The notes under the pieces were generated by a model. The model was not told the DNA's origin and ran no database searches. It saw only the letters and a list, made by a program, of their open reading frames with translations. Shown here piece after piece: positions 11,440-27,500 of a stretch of 64,000 bases of DNA; the first letter of the stretch is position 1, and every line of letters starts with the position of its first letter. Origin of the DNA: Aphrocallistes beatrix (lineage: Eukaryota > Porifera > Hexactinellida > Sceptrulophora > Aphrocallistidae); contig OY725502.1 of assembly GCA_963281255.1 (NCBI GenBank), forward strand, positions 1,922,001-1,986,000. Reading direction: 5' to 3'. Both the position numbers and the translations under genes were made by a program.

Positions 11440-11560
11440 CTAAAATGCCCCGGCGTCCGGTGCTTATTCGAGTCCCGGCGCTTATTCAAGCCCTGCGCTT
11501 ATTTATTTCGCTCACCCTTTAGACCCGGCGCTTATTCAGGGAAATACGGTATGTGATATA
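11440..11560. repeat. Tandem GCGCTTATTC repeats, transposon-end type
   Basis: At least four copies of 'CCCGGCGCTTATTC'-like units precede 'ggaaatacggtat'. Arrays like this are common at the ends of nonautonomous DNA transposons in animals. The other end was not found. Confidence 0.5.
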
Positions 11561-12335
11561 ACTGAATTCGTGGAATAAGATCCTTACAAGGTCGAATAAT
11601 TAAGAACCTATATGTGATGAGGTAAACGGGAGGTGTTCAGTAGAATAACCTGTGATAAAAAGTAGTTACTTTTACCAATTTTTATCCCTTAAAAAGTGGG
11701 ACCAAAGTGGCAGTATACTATTTCAAAAACAATTTATTCCCCCAGGGGTCCAGCCTAAAACTATAATACTTCGAATAAATCAATATTTATGTTTTTGATA
11801 CGTAGAATTTAATGGAGGGATCAGTTTTAATCTAAATTTGCTCAAAAATGAAATACAACCTTAGGGAACCCAAAATTCACGTTTGAAGGCAGTACCCTAA
11901 ACTGATGCACTTAAATCGGATGTAGGACCACAATAATTGTCCTATCACAGCAGCCCTATTTGCAAATCGAAAGCTGATGCCTTGAGGTAAACAATGGGAA
12001 ATCGAAAATATTATATTTCCACTACCTTCTGAATACAGATAATGGATCAGTATTTATGAAATGACCTAAGTAGTTTTCTCCTATTGCTGGTGGAGAAACT
12101 TATGAGCAGAATACTTGAAGGCGACAGTGCTGCATTTTCCAGATAATTCTGTTACGTAATCTGATCTCCATAGTATTTTAAGTAGGGCATCTGTGTCCTT
12201 CAACTTCTGGAGGGAATATTGACACGCATCAGCAGCTTCAATATAGACACAAAGCTTGGCAAACAAATTTGTAGCCTACCATCTGCAGGCCTGCCAACTG
12301 CAGCAAATTTGAGTGAAGCATCGGAAGCCTTAACA
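11561..12335. other. Spacer, no gene recognised
   Basis: AT-rich sequence with no coding frame I can name. The frame at 12081-12266 on the minus strand has no recognisable motif. It may belong to the decayed hAT copy that flanks it. Confidence 0.4.
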
Positions 12336-12446
12336 CAATGGTTCCCAACCTGGGGTCCATGGACCCCTTAGTGGTCCGGAGGGGGTCCACAGGATATAAG
12401 AAAATTGCTATAGGGGTTCACAGCCAAAAAAGGTTGAAAACCGCTG
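12336..12446. mobile_element. hAT MITE (111 bp) inserted in a hAT pseudogene
   Basis: The ends are CAATGGTTCCCAACC and GGTTGAAAACCGCTG. The element is flanked by perfect 8-bp repeats CCTTAACA at 12328-12335 and 12447-12454. The interior has the familiar 'ggggtccatggacccc' palindrome. It interrupts sequence leading into the hAT C-terminal fragment at 12500-12839. Confidence 0.85.
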
Positions 12447-12499
12447 CCTTAACATCTCCTCTGTAGAAAGCCTGCATGCATTTTCGATGATATTTTGCT

Positions 12500-12839
12500 T
12501 CTGGAGCAACCAAATCATAACCACTAACCCGCCCAACACTTGTCGTGCCCACTGATCAACTCTCTCAATGATATTCTTAACGAGAAGAAAACGTCACATA
12601 CGTCTAGAGGAATTTCCCTCAGACATGGAAAATATTGAACATCACGATGACACTTCATGTCAGCACAGCATCTGTTGAGCGGGTCTTTAGCCATGAAACT
12701 GATTAAAACTCGCCTTCGTAGCCGCTTATCAGATTTGAACCTGGAATATTTGATCAAAATAGCAATAGAAGGACCTCCCTTAACTGACTTTGACTTTGAA
12801 GAAATCCTCCGCATTTTTAATTTTTTTTGGGAAAAATAG
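12500..12839 (+). pseudogene. hAT transposase C-terminal (dimerisation) fragment
   Basis: Frame 12657-12839 reads 'AMKLIKTRLRSRLSDLNLEYLIKI', the conserved C-terminal dimerisation region of hAT transposases ('S..K.IK..LRS.L....L..L'). Just upstream, 'STASVERVFS' lies in a different frame, so there is at least one single-base shift. It may be the missing 3' part of the copy at 8649-10058, separated by later insertions. Confidence 0.75.
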
Positions 12840-13154
12840 CTTTGGGAGAGGAAATCCCAGGTCTTCCCCATTTATGAAACCCTGAATACCTCCTGGGTTA
12901 TGCTGTCACCAAGGATTCGAGGTTGGGAATTGGTAAAAATTCGAATTCAAAGTCAATCAGCCGAGTGGGCATTTTAGGTAAAAAAATGTAGGTCGACAGA
13001 CCGATAGTGCAGCTCCAGTAAGTGAGTCGAAGGAATGTGAAATGTGAATATTGGAATACATCGGGAAATAGTACTTATTTTATAGATATTCACATTTTAA
13101 TATATTCACCATGAAGCTGTTTGTAGGTATTAATGTGGTCTCAAAGGATAGTTA

Positions 13155-14110
13155 ATATGTACAATCGCTTCGCGGATTTGCATAGCGCGGCTAGCGAACA
13201 CTTTATGTTAGCTGAGTTGCTTGGGATATCAACAAATTCAGAATCGATAGATTCGATAAGTAACGTAATATTATTAATCTACGCCTCGAAAATCACAGGT
13301 CAACAGTTGAAAGCTAGTTTCTAACAGCTTTTAGAGATTTGTTTACTTAATGTATCTATTGCAAACAAAAGTAAACAAATAATTTATCATATGGTTCGAA
13401 AATATGATATTCAAAATCTACACCCCTAAAAACCCCATGTCAACCTTTGGAAGCTAGTCACTAACCCATTTTTTAAATCTGTTTACTTTATGTATCTATT
13501 GTAAACAAAAGTAAAACAAATAAGTTATCATATTTATTCGAGATCTACACCTCTAAAAACCCCATATTATCAGTTGAAAGCTATTTTCTAGCATATTTTT
13601 GAGATTTGTTTGCTTTATGTATCTATTGTACACAAAAGTAAAATAATTTATCATATGTTTCGAAAATATGATATTCAAAATCTACACCGTTAAAAACCCC
13701 ATGCCAACCGTTGGAAGCTAGTCTCTAGCATATTTTTCAAAATTCGTCAAATGGTGTGAAAATATGTATATACAGGTGTGAAATATGCACATAACATTTT
13801 TTTATTGCTATACACTATAACAAATTGAGACATCTATATAAGTTATTGCTTTGAAGTATTAATAACAGTGACAGTCCATTGTAGGCATTATACAATGATT
13901 TCTATTGCGAGAGTGAAGCCAAGGTGTGAACATTGTTTTCCATTTTTTGTAGGTGTTAAAATTTCGCTTAGATATTCGAACTTAATCGTAGATGCATCAT
14001 TTGACAACTATATGCCAATTTTCATATCTCTACGACTTGCCAATTCTTCAATCAATTCAGACAACCAAACGAAACAAAAAAATCCTAGCATTTTAATATA
14101 TAAGATATAA
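13155..14110 (-). repeat. Longer, diverged member of the hairpin-ended repeat family
   Basis: It opens with 'acaatcgcttcgcgga' and 'gcgcggctagcgaacac', a diverged version of the hairpin end of the Helitron-like family. It closes near 14055 with 'gccaattcttcaatcaattc', similar to that family's other end. Between them lies a 130-143 bp tandem array and a body that reappears inverted at 28440-28790 and 29390-29520. The relationship is by eye. Confidence 0.5.
13277..13745. repeat. Tandem array, four units of about 130-143 bp
   Basis: Units begin near 13277, 13420, 13550 and 13681 with 'ctacaccnctaaaaacccca', followed by 'ttggaagctagt'. They include 'atgtatctattgtaaacaaa'. The units have diverged from one another. 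Single inverted relatives occur at 29400-29510 and 30035-30190. Confidence 0.75.
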
Positions 14111-15730
14111 TATACGTATCACACTAGAGAATTCTATTTCGTGCTCAGAAAGTTTTGAAGTAATATTTAATGAGGTAATATGTGCACATTTTCTCATCAC
14201 TGGTTACTGTTTTAATGGAATTGCACTATGGGTCTGTCTAACCGAAAGTTTTCTCACCAAGCCATTTTTGGGCAAGGCCTCTGATTCTCTGGGGACATAA
14301 TTTTCGCCTTTAAAATATCATAAGTCAAAAGGGAAAAAATTTGGTAACAGATATGTTAAATTGCGGCGAAAGGTCTATTTTAAAAGTGTTTTTGTTTCAA
14401 AAATAAAAAATCCTCTTTGGCGAAGCTTTATTTAAATATACTACTTTCGAGGTATATCATATCATAATAATATTATGCATGATTAAAGGGATTGAGGAGG
14501 AAATTTTTAAAATTTCCTGAAACAAAATAGTCCAACCAACTGTTCGTTATGGGTCATAAAGCACGGGGGCTTTTGTGTGTTTTGGCACAAAACCACTAAT
14601 TTCAACATGTTCTTTACCAGAAAATGTTTTACAATTCTGAAATAATAACACTTTTGCCATAATTTACCCTTTTAATTAATAGTAATTTACAGGAAAAGGG
14701 CCAATATTAAAAAATTTGTGAAAAATCCATTTTCGACTACTGTCAAAAACATCAAAAGGGATCTGTCGAGGATTTTTATCAAAAAATATGCAGTGATTAG
14801 ACAATTTTGAATTTTAAAATTTACAAAAAATGCTACCTCGAATTTTCATAATTTATTTACAAAAATTTCCAATTCAAATCCTTCGAACTATCATAACTCA
14901 AACTATTCACAATTTTCCATTTTTTTACACTAAACGACGTAGAATTGCCTCCTCTTTCAGGTGACCTTTTTTCGAATTATGATGATTTACGGTCAAAACT
15001 AGTCAGAGTTTGAGACACTTCTGACTGCGAAAACAATAACTCTCAAGAAAGGCCTCGTTTCACGTTTCGCGATTATGAAACAGCCACCTGAAAAAAATCT
15101 ATGGCGATTGAGTAATGATGGTTAGAAGAAAAATCGATTGCGATCTTTTTTAGCCTGATCATTTTCCGATCATTTTTGGAAATTTGTATTGTCTTCTCTC
15201 TTCACCATGATTAACTTAATCTATTTTCTATGATATTACCAATTTGAGTCTTCTTCCTGCACTAAAACACTTATGCATTCTTAGAGCTAAGCTTGATTAG
15301 TATTTTGAATTTTAGTTCCGATAAAAACGATGTGTCAAGTAACGATCGGAAAAATGATCGGGATCATTTTTCAAATTTTGATCTGGATCGAGATCGCTGA
15401 TCATAATATTAGCTAAGATTGGGACCTGGCTGTACTGCACAATGCCTAAATGCCCTAGCTGTACTGCACAATTAATTAAGTGTTATAGATTTCCAAAATT
15501 ATCAAATGGAACTTAAGGCCATACTAAATCAAAAAGTTGTTTCTGCGCACAAAAGGCCCCGAAATTCGGATTCTACGAAAAAAAGTTACCCAAGAATCGA
15601 TCTTTTCTTTTTCAAAAATCGAATTTTTAATTTTTTAATTTTTTCATCCCTAAAAAGTGGTAATCATTGTGCAAGATGTTTCTCAGCCTATATTATATAG
15701 AGGCTTGCTATTTTTCGGTGAAACTAGATA
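14111..15730. other. AT-rich spacer, no gene recognised
   Basis: Long AT-rich sequence without a recognisable coding frame, mobile element end or RNA gene. It contains many short runs of A and T, and 'gatcatttttc' motifs repeated near 15160 and 15355. Confidence 0.45.
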
Positions 15731-15732
15731 TA

Positions 15733-15901
15733 TAGACGCACCAACTAAGCTATATGGCAACTCTCCTATACAGAGATTAAAGGTTTGCAGAGAGGGAGAC
15801 GCTGGCGATCGACAAATGGTAGGATTTTTCTCATGTGGTGAGGCCTAAAGTTTTTTCTGTCCACTTCCAAGAGTTCCCATATAGCTTAGTTGGTGCGTCT
15901 A
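15733..15901. repeat. Inverted repeat with 31-bp arms
   Basis: The left arm 15733-15763 (TAGACGCACCAACTAAGCTA...) is repeated inverted at 15871-15901 with about one mismatch. The loop is about 107 bp. It could be a small foldback MITE or a transcribed hairpin. No target duplication is obvious. Confidence 0.75.
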
Positions 15902-16580
15902 GAAATATTCATCAGTATTCAATTAAAATTAAGCACGGCTGCACATAGGTTCAACTTGACAAACGTCTTCACCATGGGCCCAGAAGGGGAAAAAGTGGCC
16001 CCATTGACAAAGTACTGGTGGTCCACTAGTCATCGCCTATATTTTGGTCAAATTTTCATATTTTTAAATAAAAATTTGCAATCAGGGGTAATTCGATACG
16101 TAGAATCCGAAAATAAGCGTTAAAACAATCATTTCTTTTCAATTGATGACACTTTTTGATTGAGTCTGGCCTTAAGAAGAGAGAAGACATCATAACATTA
16201 TCTCTATCAAACCAATTACCACCTGGCAAGAGCAGTGAGAACTAGGGGTATCATTGGCGACTGCCTACCGGACTATTAAAAGAGTGAAAGAAGGGGGACA
16301 TAAAGATCAACTTCTCGATCTATGGGGAACTCTTAGCCCAGAATTCTTAGCACCCTACTTGAAATCCATGAAGAAAAAATGCATATTAGTTACTTGCAAC
16401 AACGGCTATGCAATAAATTATTATTCATAAGGTTGATGTTGCTCACACATTATTCAATGGAACGATTCTCAATAATCATGAGACAAACTGTATAATACCT
16501 TTTGAATGTAATACCAATTTACAGTACATATATGAAATGTCGCGTTTACAAACAACGTAAAATCATTATCAAATCGAAAA
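15902..16580. other. Spacer downstream of kinase 2, no gene recognised
   Basis: I recognise no gene. The 77-codon frame at 15890-16123 shows no motif I can name. Confidence 0.4.
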
Positions 16581-17489
16581 TTATTCAAAAAAAACTTTGA
16601 AATTCTGTGATTGTAACCAGGGATGTTGTAGAAGTTCTTTGGCACTGGGTCTTTCTTCAGGATCAACCTTTAAGAGACTGAACACAAAGTCACGTGCATC
16701 TTCCGAGTATTTGTTCCAGTCGAGTTCTTCATAGAAAAAGCTTCCAGACACAATAGAGTCGTACATACTGCTCGTCATCTCGAGGACAGGCCCTTCAGGG
16801 TAAAAGGGAGGATAGCCCATCAGCATGATATAAGCAACCACTCCAAGCGACCACAGATCACACCTCTTGTCATAGGGGATAGACCCATCCACTTTCCCTT
16901 CTTTATTGAATCTGAAATCATTGATCAGTACCTCAGGCGACACGTAGTACAAGGTGTAGAGAGCATTGGTTAAGCCTTTATTGTCTTGTTCGGCATAGCC
17001 AAAATCAGCTAACTTGAGCGATACATCCCCCTTCCCACTTGGAGATTTACTCAAGAGAATGTTTTCAGGTTTTAGGTCTCTGTGAACAATGTTTTGTGTG
17101 TGTAGGTAACTAACTGATTCCACTATCTGCCTCATCAACACTTTAGCTTCATCCTCACAGACTGGCTTCTTCTCTATGTAATCAAACAGTTCTCCCCCAT
17201 TCATATACTCCATTACTATGAACAAATATGAATTTTCCTCCATACCAACTATGTTTATATAAACGTCTTTTACTTCTACAACGTAACAACACTTCTTACA
17301 AGCCCATTGGATGACAATTTCTTTGATTGCTTCATCACACAACGGCAATATTTTGACAGCATAGTCGATTGCCGACTCGTTATTCGTACACTTGTACACT
17401 TCTCCATTAATTCCGCTGCCAAGTGGCTGATTCCAATCGATGGAGTAATCATCTGCGATGTTCGTTTCTTTTATTTTCAGTGAGTCCAT
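16581..17489 (-). CDS. MAPKAPK-like Ser/Thr protein kinase 2 (intronless)
   Basis: A 302-residue kinase, paralogue of the one at 6187-7086 and in the same orientation. The glycine loop is LGSGINGEV (close to the LGLGINGKV of MAPKAPK2), the lysine is K46, HRD is at 136-138 and DFG at 162-164. From 'VMEYMNGGELF' to 'LLQHPW' the DNA at 16615-17218 appears base-for-base identical to 6194-6797. The N-lobe matches only at about half of its residues. The C-terminus differs in its last 11 residues (LQSQNFKVFFE). ATG 17489 is the first in frame and aligns with the paralogue start. All catalytic residues are present, so it is predicted to be active, but no regulatory tail follows the domain. Confidence 0.87.
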   Translation of the reverse strand: MDSLKIKETNIADDYSIDWNQPLGSGINGEVYKCTNNESAIDYAVKILPLCDEAIKEIVIQWACKKCCYVVEVKDVYINIVGMEENSYLFIVMEYMNGGELFDYIEKKPVCEDEAKVLMRQIVESVSYLHTQNIVHRDLKPENILLSKSPSGKGDVSLKLADFGYAEQDNKGLTNALYTLYYVSPEVLINDFRFNKEGKVDGSIPYDKRCDLWSLGVVAYIMLMGYPPFYPEGPVLEMTSSMYDSIVSGSFFYEELDWNKYSEDARDFVFSLLKVDPEERPSAKELLQHPWLQSQNFKVFFE

Positions 17490-18221
17490 ATTAGAAAGTT
17501 TTGAAATTAGGCAATATAATAATTTAGTGTATTTTTGGCGTTCTTAAGTTTTATTACTCAACTGTGTATTTATACTACATGAAAATAGACTTGACCACAT
17601 TGAATAGTTCATCACCACTATAGAATTATATAGAATTATATAGAATTAAGTTGGCGTTTTAACCAACGCAAGGTAAACTACCAATGCAAGGTTAATCTCC
17701 AATGGCTGCAGGTAAATTACAATGTCTGCGCAAGCCTAATTAGGAAGATAACATGGAAACCACAATCAGGACTAGAAGCATTTGAAAGTGAGTCAAATTA
17801 GTTACATATTGAAGCTATTGAAAGTAGCAAATGGTTCAAAAGTTCTCAACCAATCGCAAGATGCGACAAATAGTTTACGTATAATTAACTGTCCATGATT
17901 CTAAAGCTAAACACACCGTACTTTATACTAATTGACTCATTCAAAGTAAATTAACCGATATTGTTATTGGATAAGGAATTGAGGAGAACTAAACATATAT
18001 ATCTCATTGTCCACTAATCGCGTGGTCCAGTGCGAATATCACAAGTTCTCCGGTGGTTTTAAGGTTCAGATCGTTATTATAGTATATTCAGGGTAGGCCA
18101 CGGGAATTGCTACATTAATAATTTGGTCTTATTTGAAAACTAAAGAAGTAAACCCAATTCTGTAAAAAGTAATATAAAGTTTAAACAAATAGTTTTACGA
18201 ATTTACACTCTGATCTTCATT
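17490..18221. other. Spacer upstream of kinase 2
   Basis: Holds the presumed promoter of kinase 2. A short 'tatagaattatatagaatta' direct repeat lies near 17620. No other gene is seen. Confidence 0.4.
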
Positions 18222-18617
18222 TACTTTGATTGTGTGCTGGATCCAGGCTCCTCTTTTCCCGAGCACTCTTTGGACTCTGACTAACATGCTATCGTAGACT
18301 TCCCTCTTAATCTTCCTTATTTGACGTCAGGAATAGGGTCCTGATATACTTCGGACTTGAAGAAACCCACATGCAAAATCACAGGGATTTAAGTCCGGCG
18401 AATATGGAGGCCAGAAACATCCGCTTCCGCGTGAAATCACTCTATCGTCAAATGTCTCTATGGGCCAGCCTCTAACCATTACTGCATGGTGTGGTGGTGC
18501 TCCATTCTGTTGGAATGTGAGATCATCAACCTCTGTGCTGTGCCTCCTTACACTGGGAAGATAATAGGCTTTCGGCATATGAAGATACATTTCTTTGTTA
18601 AACGTTACCGTCCTCAA
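18222..18617 (-). pseudogene. Degenerate Tc1/mariner-superfamily transposase C-terminus
   Basis: The frame 18327-18617 carries 'LTFQQNGAPPHHA' and 'FWPPYSPDLNPCDF', the second and third catalytic blocks of a DDE transposase. The block-2 aspartate is replaced (QQNGAPPH where QQDGAPPH is usual). After a shift, the remaining C-terminus ('IKREVYDSMLVRVQRVLGKRG') is readable to about 18222. The N-terminal half is absent. Confidence 0.75.
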
Positions 18618-19736
18618 AAAACAGAATCCAAAGATCCTGTCATGAGTGAATGGTTCCAGCGTTAGAGGCCTCTTAGGTTCTGGCTTTTCAAGAGCCCAGA
18701 AATGTAAAAATTTGCTTCGTCCGACTCATCCCAGAGTTAGACCCCTTCAGCAAGACTGGGTAAAGTAGGAAATTTAACTGTGATAAGTCCTGTGATCCAC
18801 AGCTAAACCGCAAACATGAATTACCTATTATTGCAAATTTGCAATCAATTTTCCGAAATTAACCCAGTTCACAAATTCACCATTGATTTCATTGAGAAAA
18901 CGAATTCGCATTAGTATTATAATAGATTTAAATTATTTAGAAAATTGTGAGTCCTATACATACTCGTGAACTCTAATTTAATTGTTAGAAGCCCAAATTT
19001 GTGGTGTAAAAACACCTATACTCTAAATTCCTCTGCCTTTATATCCCCAGATCAACAAAGGACAAACACAAACAAACAAACACTATCATACAGCATAGAG
19101 TGCTATTACTAGGCTCTATGTTTGCATGTCTCGATAATAATGATTGGTAGAATTAAATCCAAATAATGCAACGCTCTGGTTGAATCGTTTAGAACAATAT
19201 GTTTATTGGAATAATATGATGAATTTTTGTTTATTCGACAAACAAATGTAGGAGTGAAATAATCTTACGAGGATAAATCCTCCTACTTTTAAAATGGTTT
19301 TTCTCCCCAAATAATAATATTCTAACGGTTACGCCACAGAGAGTTTATGGAGGCCGTATCTCTAGCGTATTGGCAATAAAGCAATTTTGATTTGCAATTA
19401 ATCTCTGATCAAACTTAATTAAATGGACTCTGCACCGCTATTAGATGGGAAATCGTCATTAAAATAACGCAACTGAGGTAGAGAGACTTTGTTGGATGAA
19501 GAAAACATTGGGCCAGTCTAATTAATTTTTAATTAGTATCAATACACCTCAACTAAATCAAATACGTAATATAATATACCAGCTATTAAAAGTGTACATG
19601 TCGTTAAACAATGAATGACACCAGAGTTCAGAAAAGAGAAACTCTACGTCGTTCAGGGCGAATATCAAATTACGTGTACTGTTATTTATCAAAATTATGT
19701 TTTAAGTCAAGTAAACTTAGGTAAACTTATCCAACT
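18618..19736. other. Spacer, no gene recognised
   Basis: AT-rich with a short (ACAA)n run near 19070. I see no coding frame with known motifs. Confidence 0.4.
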
Positions 19737-19823
19737 CTTGGAATCTACAGTCGAAGTCGTTTTTCTGGCCCTGGGTTTTTAGTCCCAGGGCAAAAAAAAA
19801 CGACTTCGACTGTAGATTCCAAG
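19737..19823. repeat. Near-perfect 87-nt hairpin
   Basis: The arms 19737-19764 and 19796-19823 are perfect reverse complements over 28 bp. Inside them a second inverted pair, CCCTGGG/CCCAGGG, forms an inner stem. The arms contain the 'cgacttcgac' palindrome-like core. Related 'aaaaacgactt' units recur downstream at about 19945-19982. It could be a small foldback element or a transcribed hairpin. Confidence 0.85.
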
Positions 19824-24072
<4,249 letters not shown>

Positions 24073-24593
24073 TCACTGTGGTAGCACAATAGTGATGGGG
24101 TATAAGAGGTCGAGGAGGTATTCAGGGGGGTAGGGTATCTTCGTCAGCACGATTAAACGAAACTTGTCAACTCGTCCGTGCATGAAATTTCCTTTCTGGT
24201 ATTCTTCTCCATCATCAGCTCGCACGAGTGACACGTAGTTTTGCTGCTTGAGGATGTCCGAGGAGAGAATCGCATCGAAGAGACCGGGTTGTATCTGATC
24301 GAAGATGGTTCCTGCCTGGCTCCACATATCCACGTCACGCATGTCAATGATCAGCATCTTGCCGAACCTGATCGAGCCTAGCAGCGCCAGTCTGACTGAC
24401 TCCGACCGCGTTTCCTTCGGATTGAACAGGTCGATGTAGTTGGTGTCCCGATACTTGAGGAACAGGGAAACCTGGGAAGAAGGGTCGATGATAAGCGGCC
24501 ACTTCCCACTATCCTTGATTTTGTCCCCAACATCTCGCATTAGAATCTCGTCTAGCTCGCGAATATTCGCCTTTACGCCTACGCCTGGGTCGC
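24073..24593 (-). CDS. IQANK1: IQANK1 exon 6 (terminal)
   Basis: The acceptor AATGCAG|GCGACC leads into 'VKANIRELDEILMRDVGDKI' and the conserved C-terminal domain, ending at the stop at 24073. It is the longest exon and carries the most conserved part of the protein. Confidence 0.9.
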
Positions 24594-27500
24594 CTGCATT
24601 AGTAAATACAAATAATCACGATGCTACCAGTAGCTGCTCCTACGTATAATGGTAAACGTGTGTGCTTCTATCGCTTCATAAGGAACATTAGAAGCAGATA
24701 TTTTAGCATGGCCATTGTGTTATTTTGTCAATATCGGAAAATAATGTAAAATTTGAACTTTGCAAGCTCACAATGAGTTGATACAGTCCCATCCTGTGAT
24801 CAAAAGTGCAATTGCCCGATACCATGCACTACCTTAGCGTAGCGGCTACGGATTCTACCAACTATCGACATTAACAGATTTATGTGAGATAGATCAAAAC
24901 CCTGGTAACTTCCTTCCTCGCTTCCTCTGAGATGAAGCCTGGCCTCTTGAAGCTTCTGTCGTATTGTTTCTGATCTCATCTTGGCGGCCTCCAGTTCTCC
25001 CTCTGCATCGTGGATAGCAGGGAGTGTCAGGTCTGACCGGTTGTTCCCCTCCGCTATCAACGTGTCATGCTCCACTATCCTCTTCTCTAGCTCCTGGTGG
25101 GCTGTAGCTAACTCCAGCTGTCTGGCCTTGTATTCCTTCTCCAACTCCTCAATACCTGGGATGACGCAATGAACTAAGTGTGCAGTGCGAGTGGTAGCAT
25201 TGGCGGGTATCATAACACAGTGCCTTGTTTACTAACGAGAACTTTTCTCCCTGGAATTTTAGACCACGAAATGTATCGTCAAATCTCTCGCTATCTACAT
25301 GACATAGGTAGACGACACGACAAAACTCGTTTATTAATATTTAATGGAGCTGTAATGCAATCAAGAGATGATATCCCAATCATAGCTACACTCCCTTTTC
25401 AAGAAGAAATAATTATAATGTGAATCTAACACTTCTCATGGTAATATTGGGATGATGATCTGACTAATACATATTTCACTAGAATCACATGAAAGTAGAG
25501 GATGATCTCAACTCCATCGCCTCCCATTTTGTATCCAGGCTAGGATATATCTGCTTGTATGTAAAGCACTTAAGCCATTCTAGAGGTGTTTGGAATATAT
25601 ATGATATTTAAAACTAACAGTTGTGTTGCTGACGGATTTGGTGTAACATCCTACAACTAACCATCGGACAAGAAAAGAAGTATTTCAAAAAATTATCTCA
25701 CATAGGTGCCGATCAAACAGACGAATTTACCTTAGACAAAATGTTCACAGACAGCGTATAGCACTCGAGCACGTGTAGACTAGATTATTAAATCATCTTA
25801 GTGCAATCAGGATAGCAATAATGGATTGTAAATTGACTAGTGTCTAAAATGAGGGCAATATTATATCTTTGCTAAGCCGACTATGGTGGTTAGGTATCTC
25901 TCAAAATTAACATGAAATAGACAATTAGATATATAGTATAGCTTTGGAATAAATGAATGGAAAAAAGAATGGGGGAATATCAAAGTTGCTCTGCTTGATC
26001 TCGAATCTTAAAGATGAGCACGTGTTAAAACATTTGGCTCCCCGCACTATGAATATGCAAATAGAATGATAAGATAGCAGAAAGCTCAATTGGTATTAGT
26101 GCATTCCTGTGGAAAATAATTAGAATCAAATATTCTAAAATAACTTCGAAAAAAAACACAGTTGTTCCAAAGAAAATAATGGAGACTACAGCTGGTTATC
26201 TACAATCGGTTAAATTGCAATATAATACTACATCTGATAACACACAACGTTTCCTTGGAATTAGGAATATTACTGAAGGAGGAATGAATAAGCATGATTC
26301 TTATACGTAGCTGCTAAAATGAATACAGTGAACTTAATGAACTAATGTTAGATTATAATTGGGTAATGGGAATCGAAAACACATGAATTCGGCACCAGAT
26401 GATACATGACACCTCAGTGCAGCAGTCCCACATCTTCATTTCGATAGACTAATGGCTTTGCTGCAAAAAATATCATTCAATTAAACAGATCCTACTTATC
26501 CCAGATAAAATCTCTTCCATCTTCTACCCGTCCGCTCCAAAATAATGTAATCATAAAACGTGACACAAACTTTTGATGCTGTAATAATTCATTTTACTTA
26601 GTATTACAATGAAGTAGGCTTGGGTTCATTAGAACCCTTGCTAATGAATGGATTGTACGACGTATTTTCTTGGACATTCGGTTTCTGGATGTCGTTTTGA
26701 ACGAAAATCCAGAAATATCGGAAAATATACATGAAAATCCGAACATTCGATCTCAAAGGAAATCTAAATTTGTTCGAATTATTGAAAGAATAGAAGAAAA
26801 TTAATAGGTGCCATTAAGATGACTGTTATCTGCCCAGGATTGGCATTCTTTGGAAATTGTCAATTACCGGGTCTCGAATTAACGGACATTCGCCGTATCA
26901 GGTGCATTACACCATAAAGTCTACCCATAGGCTGTCGCATTCGCAGGATTCTGCGACCACATGGACGCACGCAGTTGACTATCAATGCCATAGGACATCC
27001 TTATAGAGCTGCACTGAAGTATATTGAGGGATTATCATGGCCTCACACACCCTGCACTCTTCCTTGTACAACCTTCCTAGAGATTAGGGTACGGTAATGC
27101 TATAACTATTATAACACTACTGTGAGTTTCTGCTCTTAATGAAGTTGAATAAACCTTAGATTTAGATCTGGAGTGGCCATATAGAAATAACTGCTACAAC
27201 AGCGGGAAACACTTGGGATATATTGTTAAAATTGTATCAATGATCTGTAAAAAGAAGATTGTAATAAATTTACACTGACAATAATATTGTTAATTTATGA
27301 AATATACAAATTACCGATTCTTAAGTGTACTTGTAGCAATACCAGCAGTCACTAAAGTAATTTTCAATCCCCAAATTATTCAGAATATTTTTATGACAGT
27401 ATAGAATACTAATTTCTGCTTCTGGAAATCAAACGAAAGTATTCTGGGCTAAACCCTGAAACTTAGTTTATAGATAAGCTCTTACATACGTACAAATAGT

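Noticed and set aside
6187..17489. The two kinases as an assembly duplication.
   Set aside because: The flanks and N-lobes differ clearly, so two real loci exist. Only the identical tract itself could still be a local assembly error.
25178..25423. 81-codon plus-strand frame in IQANK1 intron 4 as a nested gene.
   Set aside because: No recognisable domain, it overlaps the exon 5 edge on the other strand, and it is of a length expected by chance.
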